NCBI GenBank assembly: GCA_947627135.1
Contig: CANQUV010000015.1
Coordinates: 1-64,000, forward strand
Source: an uncultured Clostridia bacterium
GTDB taxonomy: Bacteria; Bacillota; Clostridia; Oscillospirales; Acutalibacteraceae
Direction of reading: 5' to 3'
Length of the DNA: 64,000 nt
Shown here: piece by piece, positions 41,801 through 50,451 of the stretch
Numbering within the stretch: the stretch's first letter is position 1
Layout: every line of letters begins with the position of its first letter
The notes under the pieces: model-generated
The model's database searches: none
Told to the model about the DNA's origin: nothing
The model's input: the letters and a program-made list of their open reading frames with translations, nothing else
Translations under genes and position numbers: made by a program

Positions 41801-41801
41801 A

Positions 41802-43331
41802 TTATTTACTCGTTTTATTGTTGTTTTTATTGGAATTACCATATTTTTTTATAAAATAAATATTTAATAATATATATCCTGAAAGCATAATAAATGCAGC
41901 AATTCCTGTGACAGACAGATTTTCAGTTCCGTACTCATTATTAAACTCTTTAATATAATTAAAATTATTTATGTTATGAGCAAATCTGTTTTTATTGACT
42001 TCATCAGATGTTGCAGTATTATTTGAAGAAACATTTTCTGATGATTCAACTGTCGGAGTTTTTCTGGATTGTACAGAAGTTCCGGCGGGTGATGTACTGT
42101 TTTCCGTAGAAGATGACTGCCGGCTATTGTTGTTTTGATTTGAACTATCATATTGATTATTAGCCGATTCAGTATTTTCTTCATATACATATTGAGGATC
42201 AGAGTTGTTATTATGGTAATAATTATTGTTGTTGCTATTACTGTTTTGAGCTTGTGAGTTTGGAATGTCTTTATTTGTGAAGTCAGTTTTCGGTTCGGTT
42301 ACGGTTTGTTGAGGGTTATTTTCATCAGTAAAATTATATAGGCCTTGAGATGTTGAAATAAAAGACTTGTATGCTACTAATGCATAGAAAGCTTGATATG
42401 TAGCCATTTGATTTTCATTTCCGTTTTTCAAATGCATAAATCCGCCGTTTTGTGTTTGATAAGAAAGTAAAGCGTCAACAACAGAATAACCGTTTTTTAT
42501 AAACCTTTCGTCATTTTCAGGGTCAATTCCTAAAGAAGTAAGCATAACTGCAACCTGTGCGGTACTCTCACAGTTAAGTTTGCCGTAGCTTGCAAAACTT
42601 CCGTCATTTTTTTGCATTTTGCTTAATCTGATTAAGGCTTTGTCAACTGCGCTTTTTACGGTTTTATTGTTTTTTATGTACGGACAAAGAGCTGTAACCG
42701 TCATAGCGGTAACATCGGCGTCAGGCGCAGTACCGGTTAAGGCAAATCCGCCGTTGTCAAGCTGTAAAGATAAGATTTTTGCAACAATATCGTCACGGGT
42801 TGTTAAAGCATTTTGAGAAATGTGAAAATTCTTGCTGTCAAGTAAAATCAATGCATAGTCAAGTGTCATGATTCCCTGAGAAGAAAGTTCAGAAAGCTCT
42901 CTGTTATAAGTACAGTCTGCAAGCAGATTGTAACCCAAAATATTTTTTATATCTTTATTACAAGCTGTGTAGACAAGTGAAATTCTTTGTAAATCTGTAA
43001 TTTTTGCATTTTTCACTCCATTTTTATAAATATCGGATATCACTTTATTTAAATTGTTTACATATAAATTTGAGTTAAAATTTGTACCGTTCCTGCCTAA
43101 AGAAATAACAAACCAATCACATTCGCCTTCTCCGGCATTAGGTGCAAGATAATTTTCTACAAAATCTTCAAGAGAATTTGTGTTTGTGTAATTATACTCA
43201 TAACTTAACAAATTGTCAATTATTCTGTTAATATTTTCAACTGTGTAAGTTACAGCAAAAACATTTATAAAAGAATTTGATATTAAAATAAGTGATAAAA
43301 TAATAACAGAGAGTTTTCTTATAGTTTTCAT
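41802..43331 (-). CDS. Membrane-tethered alpha/alpha-barrel surface protein (transcobalamin alpha-domain-like)
   Basis: 509 residues. A signal peptide (LSVIILSLILISNSFINVFA) leads into helical repeats to about residue 330 with the terpene-cyclase/prenyltransferase-type turns LQLDNGGFALTG, MQKNDGSFASYGKLNCESTAQVAVML and TQNGGFMHLKNGNENQMATYQAFYAL. An Asn/Ser/Gln-rich spacer of about 120 residues follows, then one membrane helix (TGIAAFIMLSGYILLNIYF) and a basic end. The same toroid fold forms the B12-binding N-terminal domain of intrinsic factor. No prenyltransferase catalytic residues are evident, and the protein is outside the cell, so a ligand-binding role fits better. Confidence 0.82.
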   Translation of the reverse strand: MKTIRKLSVIILSLILISNSFINVFAVTYTVENINRIIDNLLSYEYNYTNTNSLEDFVENYLAPNAGEGECDWFVISLGRNGTNFNSNLYVNNLNKVISDIYKNGVKNAKITDLQRISLVYTACNKDIKNILGYNLLADCTYNRELSELSSQGIMTLDYALILLDSKNFHISQNALTTRDDIVAKILSLQLDNGGFALTGTAPDADVTAMTVTALCPYIKNNKTVKSAVDKALIRLSKMQKNDGSFASYGKLNCESTAQVAVMLTSLGIDPENDERFIKNGYSVVDALLSYQTQNGGFMHLKNGNENQMATYQAFYALVAYKSFISTSQGLYNFTDENNPQQTVTEPKTDFTNKDIPNSQAQNSNSNNNNYYHNNNSDPQYVYEENTESANNQYDSSNQNNNSRQSSSTENSTSPAGTSVQSRKTPTVESSENVSSNNTATSDEVNKNRFAHNINNFNYIKEFNNEYGTENLSVTGIAAFIMLSGYILLNIYFIKKYGNSNKNNNKTSK

Positions 43332-43348
43332 CTTAACTCCTTAATAAA

Positions 43349-44278
43349 TTATTTTGTTCCAAATGCAAGATATAATTGTATTAAAGTTACATCAAGAATG
43401 TTTACATTGTAGTCTTCACTGAAATCTGCAATAATATATGTGTCTATATCAAAATCTTTAAAATTTGCAAGATACAACTGAATAAGTGTTGCGTCTTTAA
43501 TGTTGACTTTACCGTCTTTATTTACATCTCCGTAAAGAGTTACGTTTCTTTTAGGTGCGTCAATTGTAAAGTCAGGAGCGTATCTTAAAACTGCCGGTGC
43601 GCCGTTTAAGTTGTATTTTTTAACCTGAAGACTGATTTTATCAGAAGTAAAGCTTTCAGTATTCAAATCAACCTTTATTTCTCCGTTTTCGTCAGTAATG
43701 TATGTAAGCGTATCGTTTAATATTACTGTCATATCGGCAACAGGTACATTTACAGTAGTTTCAATCCATGTGTCTGTGTCAAGATCATAATCATAAGTAG
43801 TTTCGGTACTTGAAAATTTAATTGTTCCGTTTGCGGAAAACCAGCTTGTGTCTATTTGTGGAATATAGCATGGATAATCTCCGTAGTAAAGAACGACATC
43901 ATCACCGTCAGAAAGAGTGTAATCACTTATACCAACGCTTGGTGCAGAACCGTTTACGGCATAATACCAACCGTCCCAGCCGTTAAACTGTGCAGTTTTT
44001 TCTCCATTTACTTCTGTAACGTAACCCATATCTGCACCTACAATATTTACATCGTCAAAGGAATCATTTACGAATTGCAAAAGCTGCGCAACAGATACAT
44101 TTTCAGTTTCATCAATTTCATCAAAAATTACATCACTGTTAAAGAAGGTTTCATTAACACCTTCAATTCTTAAAGAAACCGTAATGCTCTTTGTGGTTGC
44201 AAATGCAGGGATGGTTGCAGCGGTCAACAGAATTAAAAGTACAAATGCTGCTGATAATAGTTTTTTAGTTTTTTTCAT
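43349..44278 (-). CDS. Secreted DUF4430 protein with a C-terminal type I dockerin
   Basis: 309 residues from the ATG at 44278 behind AGGAGG; an upstream start would lie inside the riboswitch terminator and is rejected. Signal peptide (LLSAAFVLLILLTAATIPAFA), then a DUF4430-like domain with SVAQLLQFVNDSFDDV, FNGWDGWYYAVNG and LSDGDDVVLYYGDYP. A beta domain with DVPVADMTVILN-type strands follows. The last 60 residues are a dockerin: two Ca-binding repeats, GDVNKDGKVNIKDATLIQLY and ADFSEDYNVNILDVTLIQLY. It is the first gene under the B12 riboswitch, so it probably binds corrinoid and docks to a cohesin. Confidence 0.87.
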   Translation of the reverse strand: MKKTKKLLSAAFVLLILLTAATIPAFATTKSITVSLRIEGVNETFFNSDVIFDEIDETENVSVAQLLQFVNDSFDDVNIVGADMGYVTEVNGEKTAQFNGWDGWYYAVNGSAPSVGISDYTLSDGDDVVLYYGDYPCYIPQIDTSWFSANGTIKFSSTETTYDYDLDTDTWIETTVNVPVADMTVILNDTLTYITDENGEIKVDLNTESFTSDKISLQVKKYNLNGAPAVLRYAPDFTIDAPKRNVTLYGDVNKDGKVNIKDATLIQLYLANFKDFDIDTYIIADFSEDYNVNILDVTLIQLYLAFGTK

Positions 44279-44291
44279 AATATATCCTCCT

Positions 44292-44318
44292 AAAAAAATA
44301 AGCTCCCATAAGGGAGCC
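44292..44318 (-). terminator. Expression-platform terminator of the cobalamin riboswitch
   Basis: On the minus strand GGCTCCC-TTAT-GGGAGCT followed by a T-rich run, ending just before the AGGAGG of the first gene. This is where ligand binding would stop transcription. Confidence 0.8.
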
Positions 44319-44416
44319 GAAAATATATCAAAACAGAAATATTCCTTTAAAAAGACGGAATTATCCCGTAATGAACACTTTTTCTCCCACTTGCCCAAGA
44401 AAAGTTTTTATAAAAT

Positions 44417-44576
44417 AATACGGTCGGTCTCCTGACTTATATCCGGCAAATGCCCGAAAAGCACCTTCTCAGAAAAAATCCAATGGTATAACGCTTTACT
44501 TACGGATAAATACAGTAATGGCGGTTGTAACGGAATCACACCGTTTTCCCAAATTTTCTATTGAAAAACCGTATTA
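44417..44576 (-). promoter_or_regulatory. Cobalamin (B12) riboswitch
   Basis: On the minus strand the B12 box reads AAGTCAGGAGACCGACC, preceded by the GGGAAAACGGTGTGATTCC and CGCCATTACTGT conserved segments and a GAGAAGGTGC segment. The closing stem is formed by AATACGGT-type sequence at 44568-44576 and its partner at 44417-44425. It controls the following six-gene operon and shows that its products serve cobalamin uptake. Confidence 0.95.
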
Positions 44577-44604
44577 AGTACGATATAAACAAGTATGTTA
44601 CTTA

Positions 44605-44632
44605 ATTATATCATATAATGAAAAATTATCAA
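44605..44632 (-). promoter_or_regulatory. Promoter of the riboswitch-led operon
   Basis: On the minus strand TTGATA (44627-44632), 16 bases and TATAAT (44605-44610), about 30 bases before the aptamer. Confidence 0.6.
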
Positions 44633-44661
44633 TAATTTTTGAAAAAATTTTCAAAAAACAC

Positions 44662-44690
44662 TTGACAAATTGGGGACATACTAATATAAT
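44662..44690 (+). promoter_or_regulatory. Promoter of the tRNA-Arg-His-Lys cluster
   Basis: TTGACA (44662-44667), 17 bases, TATAAT (44685-44690). Confidence 0.85.
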
Positions 44691-44749
44691 ATAAAGGCTG
44701 ACCTGTTAAGCTTATGAAGATTAACAGAAAGCTTGATAACAGCAGGTAT

Positions 44750-44826
44750 GCGCCAATAGCTCAGCTGGATAGAGCAACTGCCTTCTAAGCAGTAGGTCAG
44801 GGGTTCGAGTCCCTTTTGGCGCGCCA
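44750..44826 (+). tRNA. tRNA-Arg (anticodon TCT)
   Basis: Acceptor GCGCCAA/TTGGCGC, D-arm GCTC...GAGC, anticodon loop CTTCTAA with TCT, T-arm GGGGTTCGAGTCCC. CCA is encoded. Confidence 0.96.
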
Positions 44827-44830
44827 ATAT

Positions 44831-44908
44831 GGTGGGTATAGCTTAGTTGGTTAAAGCGCCAGTTTGTGGCACTGGAGACCATCGGTTCGAATCCGATTAT
44901 CCACCCCA
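44831..44908 (+). tRNA. tRNA-His (anticodon GTG)
   Basis: GTGGGTA/TATCCAC acceptor with the extra 5' G (44831) opposite C73, as in all tRNA-His. Anticodon loop TTGTGGC. CCA is encoded. Confidence 0.96.
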
Positions 44909-44915
44909 TATATTT

Positions 44916-44991
44916 GACTCATTAGCTCAGTCGGCAGAGCACTTGACTTTTAATCAAGGTGTCCGGAGTTCGAATCTCCGATGGGTCACCA
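44916..44991 (+). tRNA. tRNA-Lys (anticodon TTT)
   Basis: Acceptor GACTCAT/ATGGGTC, anticodon loop CTTTTAA with TTT, T-arm CGGAGTTCGAATCTCCG. CCA is encoded. Confidence 0.96.
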
Positions 44992-44995
44992 AAAA

Positions 44996-45032
44996 GACCG
45001 CATAATAAGCAATTGCTTGTTATGCGGCTTTT
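44996..45032 (+). terminator. Terminator of the tRNA cluster
   Basis: ACCGCATAATAAGC and GCTTGTTATGCGG arms around AATT, then TTTTGTTTT. Confidence 0.85.
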
Positions 45033-45079
45033 GTTTTATTAAACATTAATATAATTAAAGCTATAACTTAACTTTTAAT

Positions 45080-45116
45080 AAAAAAGCAGCTAAGGAGTAA
45101 TTTCAATAGCTGCTTT
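45080..45116 (-). terminator. Terminator of the FabF/adenylation operon
   Basis: AAAGCAGCT and AGCTGCTTT arms; six or more Ts follow on the minus strand, 16 bases after the last stop. Confidence 0.75.
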
Positions 45117-45131
45117 AATTATTAAATATAT

Positions 45132-46790
45132 TTATTTATCAGATTTTTCAGGGTGATTTTGTTTAAGTTCTATTTTTCTTATTTTACCACTTATAGTTTT
45201 AGGCATTTCATTATTAAATTCAATATACTGAATCCACTTGTAAGAAGCCATTTTTTTGTTGGAAAATTCCTTGATTTCATTAGCAAGTGCTTTAGATGGT
45301 TCAAAACCTTGCGCAAGGGAGATTGTAGCCTTAATTGCCTGACCTCTCAACTCATCGGGAACACCGGTAACTGCACATTCAAGTACGGCAGGATGTGTCA
45401 TTAATACATTTTCAATTTCAAAGGGACCTACTCTAAAACCTCTTGTTTTTATAAGATCGTCGGTTCTTCCCACATACCAGAAATAACCGTCCTCATCACG
45501 GTAAGCGGTATCTCCTGTGTGATAAATTCCACCTCTCCATACCTTTTTATAAAGTTCTTCATTACCGCAGTATCCCATAAATATTCCGTGTTTCATACCA
45601 TCTTTTGGAGGAATTACGGCAATTTCACCAATTTCGCCATCAGGGAGAGGTTCATTATTATCGTTTACGATTTGAACATTATACAGGGGAGTAGCTTTAC
45701 CCATTGAGCCTGGTTTAGAATTGGTATTATTAAGGTTAGCAAGCATAAGGGTAGATTCTGTTTGACCAAAACCCTCCATGAGAGTAAGACCTGTTTGAGC
45801 AAAAACCGTATTAAACACGCTGTTGTTAAGAGATTCACCTGCGGTACAAATATGACTTAAACAGGAAAGATTATACTTGTCCATACTCTTTTTAATAAAG
45901 TAGCGGTAAACGGTAGGAGGAGCGCAGAAGGTGGTAACTTTGTATTTTTCAATTATTTTGAGGAGCTTGCCGGGAGAAAATTTATCAAAGTCGTAAGCCA
46001 TAATTGCACTTCCGCAAAGCCATTGACCATATATTTTACCCCAAGATGCCTTTGCCCAACCGGTTTCTGCAACGGTTAAATGAAGTCCGTTTTCTTTAAC
46101 AGCCTGCCAATGGCGTGCTGTTACAATATGGGCAAGGGTGTAGGTGTGGTTGTGAATTACAGCTTTAGGATAGCCTGTTGTACCGGAAGTAAAGTAAATA
46201 AGCATAGGCTCATAAACATTTGTTTCGACCTTTTCAAGTTCGATAGGAGCATCTTCAATAGCTTTAGTTAAATTAACGGTTCCTTCTAAATCCCTTCTTG
46301 CAACATAAACAGTTTTAAGTTGGGGGCAAAATTTTTTAGCTTCAAGCATATCTTCAGCAGTTGTCCCATCGGGAGTACATACAGCGGCAGAAATATCAGC
46401 AGTATTTATCCTGTATTTTAAATCTTCAACAGTAAGCAGATGTGTTGCCGGAATAATTACAGCACCTAATTTGTGCAAAGCAGGAGCAACGTACCAGTAT
46501 TCGTAATTCCTTTTTAATATTAAAAGGACTTTGTCGCCTTTTTTTATGCCATTAGCTTTAAAAACATTTGCAGCTTTATTGCTTAACTGCATAATTTCTT
46601 TATAAGTGAAAATTCTTTCAGCTCCGTCAGGATTACACCATACAAGTGCAGTGGCTTCGGCGTTTTTTTCTCCTAATACATCAACCACATCATATCCAAA
46701 GTTATAGTTATCTTCATATTTTAATTCAAAAGATTTAAGAGTGCAGTTATCGTTAAATGTTTCGCTGCAAAAATTTTTGTAAAGTAACAT
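45132..46790 (-). CDS. Acyl-CoA synthetase-like adenylating enzyme (ACSM-type)
   Basis: 552 residues. The P-loop-like motif YFTSGTTGYPKAV, the aromatic motif TAGESLN/EGFGQTES, the hinge GRTDDLIKTRGFRVGPFEIE and the catalytic Lys in TISGKIRKIEL are all present. The N-terminus (NYNFGYDVVD) and overall order match medium-chain acyl-CoA ligases and butyryl/benzoyl-CoA ligase relatives. It should activate a carboxylic acid via acyl-AMP to a CoA thioester; the acid is unknown. It starts behind GGAGGG and is last in the operon. Confidence 0.88.
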   Translation of the reverse strand: MLLYKNFCSETFNDNCTLKSFELKYEDNYNFGYDVVDVLGEKNAEATALVWCNPDGAERIFTYKEIMQLSNKAANVFKANGIKKGDKVLLILKRNYEYWYVAPALHKLGAVIIPATHLLTVEDLKYRINTADISAAVCTPDGTTAEDMLEAKKFCPQLKTVYVARRDLEGTVNLTKAIEDAPIELEKVETNVYEPMLIYFTSGTTGYPKAVIHNHTYTLAHIVTARHWQAVKENGLHLTVAETGWAKASWGKIYGQWLCGSAIMAYDFDKFSPGKLLKIIEKYKVTTFCAPPTVYRYFIKKSMDKYNLSCLSHICTAGESLNNSVFNTVFAQTGLTLMEGFGQTESTLMLANLNNTNSKPGSMGKATPLYNVQIVNDNNEPLPDGEIGEIAVIPPKDGMKHGIFMGYCGNEELYKKVWRGGIYHTGDTAYRDEDGYFWYVGRTDDLIKTRGFRVGPFEIENVLMTHPAVLECAVTGVPDELRGQAIKATISLAQGFEPSKALANEIKEFSNKKMASYKWIQYIEFNNEMPKTISGKIRKIELKQNHPEKSDK

Positions 46791-46892
46791 ATTCCCTCCA
46801 AAATTTATAAAAAATATAACAACATACGAAAAATAAGAAATATAAAAGTAAAGAATTTATATTTTCAAATATTTTATTTAATTTCAAAAATA

Positions 46893-47312
46893 TTATAATA
46901 CAACAAATTCCAACATTCTTTCATAAACTTTTGGAAATTTTCTTTTAATAGATACAGGCTTTTTATCCTCATTTATAAAACAATGGCTAGTATGTCCGGA
47001 AACTGCCAGACTGTCATCTTTTGAAAACCTGATTTCATAAGAAAATTCCATTTTTGCTCCGTTAAACTTTTCAAGTTTAACCTGAACATAAAATTCATCA
47101 TCAAATTTTAAGGATTTATGAAACCTTGCGTAGGCGTCAACAACGGGAATTAAAATACCTTCAGATTCAAGCTCCGAACAAGAACAGTTTATTTGACGCA
47201 TAAAATCTATTCTAGCTTCTTCAAAGTATCTTACATAATTTGTGTGATGTACGATCTGCATTTTATCGGTTTCATAATAATTAACTCGTCTTTTATAGGT
47301 AGTGATAGTCAT
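46893..47312 (-). CDS. Hotdog-fold acyl-CoA thioesterase (YbgC/4HBT-like)
   Basis: 139 residues. YYETDKMQIVHHTNYVRYFEEARIDFM is the YbgC/4-hydroxybenzoyl-CoA thioesterase motif with the catalytic Asp. Later FSYEIRF and GHTSHCFIN are further family strands. It would hydrolyse an acyl-CoA or acyl-ACP. It lies 9 bases after the second adenylating enzyme gene and before the first, so release and reactivation of the same acyl group is plausible. Confidence 0.87.
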   Translation of the reverse strand: MTITTYKRRVNYYETDKMQIVHHTNYVRYFEEARIDFMRQINCSCSELESEGILIPVVDAYARFHKSLKFDDEFYVQVKLEKFNGAKMEFSYEIRFSKDDSLAVSGHTSHCFINEDKKPVSIKRKFPKVYERMLEFVVL

Positions 47313-47321
47313 ATTATCCTC

Positions 47322-48983
47322 TTACTTTCTTAAAAGAAGGCCGTTTTCCAAATCTTCTTTAGCTTGTTTTTTAATTTTAAAATGCTGTTTTTTTCCGGTT
47401 GCAGTTCTGGGAAGTTTATCAACAAAACGGTAATATCTGGGACATTGATATTTTGATAGCATAGGACTTGATGAACAGAAATCAATAAGCTCTGTAACAG
47501 TAAGACTTTTATCCTTAGGAATAATGTAAGCTGTTACAGCTTCACCTCTTGCTTTATCAGGTACTGCTGTTACGATACATTCTTCTACTTTTTCATGTTC
47601 ATTGATAACTTCTTCAATTTTTGCAGGATATATATTTTCTCCCGCACTTATAATCATATCGTCTTTTCTGCCTGCAACAGTAATAAAACGGCGTTTGTCC
47701 CAAGTTCCCAAATCGCCGGTATAAAACCAGCCGTCTTTATATTTCATATTAGTTGCTTCTTTATTGTTGTAGTAACAGTAAGTTGATTTTGCAGGTGATT
47801 TAATTATAATTTCTCCGACCTCTTTGTTATCTGTATTAACAAGTTCATCAGGTTCAGCTTTTCTATCTTCATAAAATTTTACCACCCTTACATCATCATC
47901 TGTACAGGCTTTTCCTGCGGCGCCTGACATTTTAGGCAAATCATAAGGTCGCAGAAAAGTGTTCCAGAAGGTTTCGGTAGTACCGTAACCGTTAAATATA
48001 TTAGGAGTAAGCATATTTTGGTAACGGATACAAGCCGCCTTTTCAAGAGGACTTCCCATAGTTACAATACCTTTTAAAGAAGAAAGATCAAAAGGGCTTT
48101 TTTCCTGTTTGTTGGCAAGAACCTCAAGAATAGAGGGAACACCTATAAGGAAAGTGATTTTATAATTTTCAACATATTCTAGGCATATTTTCGGCTGTAA
48201 AAAATTTCTCAAAATAACAACCTGACCGCCAACATAAAGGGTAGGTGTTAATCCACCTGAATGAAGTCCGCCTCTGTGAAACCACGGCGTCATATTCATA
48301 GTTTTGTCGGTAGGATTCAGAGGAAAATGCATTAAAACATCATGAGCAGAAAGAACTTCGTTAATATTATTGAGGGGGACACCTTTTGGAAGTCCTGTTG
48401 TTCCCGAGGTTTGAAGTCGTGTAACTTCGTCATAAATGCTTACATTTTCAGGCATGATATTTTTATCGGAAGAATTTTTGACATAATCTTCATAAAGAAT
48501 ATGTCCTTCAGGACATATAGTTTCCTTATGATTAGTAACTGCCATAATTACTATTTCAGGCTGATGCTTTGCCATATTAAGGGCTTCTACGACCATATCT
48601 TTAACTTCGCTGTCGTAAACATATACCTTTGGTTTGTTATGGTCTAAAATCTGAGCTGTTTCCCCCGGTGAGAGATTGTAGTTTACAGGATTATTAATTG
48701 CTCCTATTTTTTGAGGTGCTATATAACAAAAAGTAAATATATCAGAATTAAAAAGCTGATATGTGACAACATCATTTTTTACAACGCCGCTGTTTTTCAT
48801 GGCGTTTGCAAAACGATTACACTCTTTATTTAATTGTTCATAACTCCATTTTCTGTTAGTTGCAGGATCAAACAAAGCAATCTTATAACCGTAGCGGTCA
48901 ACATTTCTCATAAAGCCGTTTAACCATGTGAAATTGCGCTCAAACTCTTTTTTGAAAACTGTAATATCATAAGTAAAGTCCAA
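47322..48983 (-). CDS. AMP-binding acyl-CoA synthetase family protein
   Basis: 553 residues. Motifs: LQTSGTTGLPKGVPLN (nucleotide loop), FNGYGTTETFW, YTGDLGTWDKRRFITVAGRKDDMIISAGENIYPAKIEE and the Lys in RTATGKKQHFKI. The layout is that of fatty-acyl-CoA ligases. It differs clearly from the other adenylating enzyme of the operon (45132), so the two probably activate different acids or act on different acceptors. Cytosolic. About 58 bases separate it from fabF. Confidence 0.87.
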   Translation of the reverse strand: MDFTYDITVFKKEFERNFTWLNGFMRNVDRYGYKIALFDPATNRKWSYEQLNKECNRFANAMKNSGVVKNDVVTYQLFNSDIFTFCYIAPQKIGAINNPVNYNLSPGETAQILDHNKPKVYVYDSEVKDMVVEALNMAKHQPEIVIMAVTNHKETICPEGHILYEDYVKNSSDKNIMPENVSIYDEVTRLQTSGTTGLPKGVPLNNINEVLSAHDVLMHFPLNPTDKTMNMTPWFHRGGLHSGGLTPTLYVGGQVVILRNFLQPKICLEYVENYKITFLIGVPSILEVLANKQEKSPFDLSSLKGIVTMGSPLEKAACIRYQNMLTPNIFNGYGTTETFWNTFLRPYDLPKMSGAAGKACTDDDVRVVKFYEDRKAEPDELVNTDNKEVGEIIIKSPAKSTYCYYNNKEATNMKYKDGWFYTGDLGTWDKRRFITVAGRKDDMIISAGENIYPAKIEEVINEHEKVEECIVTAVPDKARGEAVTAYIIPKDKSLTVTELIDFCSSSPMLSKYQCPRYYRFVDKLPRTATGKKQHFKIKKQAKEDLENGLLLRK

Positions 48984-49040
48984 ATCAAAAGCCTCATTTC
49001 AATTATTGTATTTTTATATAATTTATTATTTTGGTAATAA

Positions 49041-50264
49041 TTATCCTTTGTATTTTCCTACAATAATGCTTGAGTTTTGACCTCCGAATCCGAATGCATT
49101 AGACATGGCAATATCTACCGATACTTTTCTTGCGGTATTGGCAACATAATCAAGGTCACATTCTTCGTCATTAGTGTTAAGGTTTATCGTAGGTGGAATA
49201 ATACCAGTTTCAATGGCTTTTATACAAGCAATAACTTCGGTAACACCTCCGGCACCCATCATGTGTCCGGTTGCACCCTTTGTGGAGCTTACAAGAGGGA
49301 TTTTGTTTTTAAAAACATCTTTAATTGCTTTTGTTTCAACAGAATCTCCTTTAGGAGTTGCAGTTCCGTGGGCATTTATATATCCAATCTTATCAGCAGT
49401 AATACCTGCGTCATTTATTGCAAGTTTCATGCAGTTAGCTGCACCTTTTCCCTCCGGGTGGGGAGCAGTAACATGATAAGCATCACAAGTGTTTCCGCAT
49501 CCTAAAAGCTCGGCATAAATTGTTGCGCCCCTTTTAAGAGCGTGTTCTTCGGTCTCTAAAATAAGAGCTCCGCCGCCTTCTCCTATTACAAAACCGTCAC
49601 GGTTTTTATCAAATGGTTTACTTGCACCTTGAGGATTATCATTATTTCTTGAAAGCGCCTTAGCGTTTGCAAGACTGTAAATTACAAGAGGACAAAGTAC
49701 TGATTCAGCACCGACAGCAAGCATAACATCTGCTTTGCCAGAATTAATACACATAGCGGCTGTGGTAATTGCATCACCGCCTGATGAACAAGCTGTGCTT
49801 ACTGTAAAGCTGGGACCTTGAATATTATGCTCAATAGCAATATTGGCAGCGGCAATATTTCCTAAAATTTTTGGAATAAATCTGGGACCTACCTTTTTAT
49901 GAGCAGCACCAGTAAGAGCCTCCTGTGTAAAAGCAATAGTAGCAATACCGCTCATAGCAGTTCCCATTACAATACCAGTTTTTTCAGGCTCAATTTCAAG
50001 TGCAGACATTTTAAGAGCTTCTTCTGCGGCAATATACGCATACTGCATAAAGGGGTCGCTTTTTCTGATCAGATCCTTTGGCATATAGTCGCTTGGAATA
50101 AAACTTTTAACCTCACCTGCAATTTGAACGGCCAGTTCGCTTGGGTCAAAAGAGGAAATTCTTTCAATACCGGATTTTCCTTTTGTTAAATTTTTCCAGT
50201 AGCTATCCATACCGATTCCTAAAGGTGTTACGGCACCCATACCTGTAATTACAATTTTAGACAT
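49041..50264 (-). CDS. fabF: Beta-ketoacyl-ACP synthase II-type enzyme (FabF)
   Basis: 407 residues from the ATG at 50264 behind GGGAGG. The Cys-His-His triad is in STACSSGGDA, NAHGTATPKGDSVE and TKGATGHMMGAGG; NAFGFGGQNSSI closes the protein. It condenses malonyl-ACP with an acyl group. Being first in an operon with two adenylating enzymes and a thioesterase, without fabD, fabG or an acyl carrier protein, it may be a specialised paralogue rather than the housekeeping FabF (inference). The promoter carries a perfect 16-base palindrome. Confidence 0.93.
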   Translation of the reverse strand: MSKIVITGMGAVTPLGIGMDSYWKNLTKGKSGIERISSFDPSELAVQIAGEVKSFIPSDYMPKDLIRKSDPFMQYAYIAAEEALKMSALEIEPEKTGIVMGTAMSGIATIAFTQEALTGAAHKKVGPRFIPKILGNIAAANIAIEHNIQGPSFTVSTACSSGGDAITTAAMCINSGKADVMLAVGAESVLCPLVIYSLANAKALSRNNDNPQGASKPFDKNRDGFVIGEGGGALILETEEHALKRGATIYAELLGCGNTCDAYHVTAPHPEGKGAANCMKLAINDAGITADKIGYINAHGTATPKGDSVETKAIKDVFKNKIPLVSSTKGATGHMMGAGGVTEVIACIKAIETGIIPPTINLNTNDEECDLDYVANTARKVSVDIAMSNAFGFGGQNSSIIVGKYKG

Positions 50265-50343
50265 TAACAAAATCCTCCCGATATAAGTTAAAATTACGCG
50301 AATTTTATTATTTACATTCTGCATATACTTATGCTATAATTGA

Positions 50344-50371
50344 ATTATACCATAATTATGGTAACTGTCAA
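50344..50371 (-). promoter_or_regulatory. fabF-operon promoter containing a perfect palindrome
   Basis: On the minus strand TTGACA (50366-50371), 16 bases, TATAAT (50344-50349). The spacer is occupied by TACCATAATTATGGTA (50348-50363), perfectly self-complementary. A site there would block RNA polymerase. The divergent LysR gene has its own TATAAT at 50379-50384. Confidence 0.65.
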
Positions 50372-50451
50372 TATAAAGTATAATGCAATTATTAAATATC
50401 AATTAAAAGCTTATTCACCTTTTGCATAATTTTACCGGAGATGATTTTAAA

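Noticed and set aside
41802..43331. Prenyltransferase or squalene cyclase enzyme
   Set aside because: Signal peptide, spacer and C-terminal anchor put it outside the cell, no catalytic motif is evident, and the B12-riboswitch operon favours a ligand-binding barrel.
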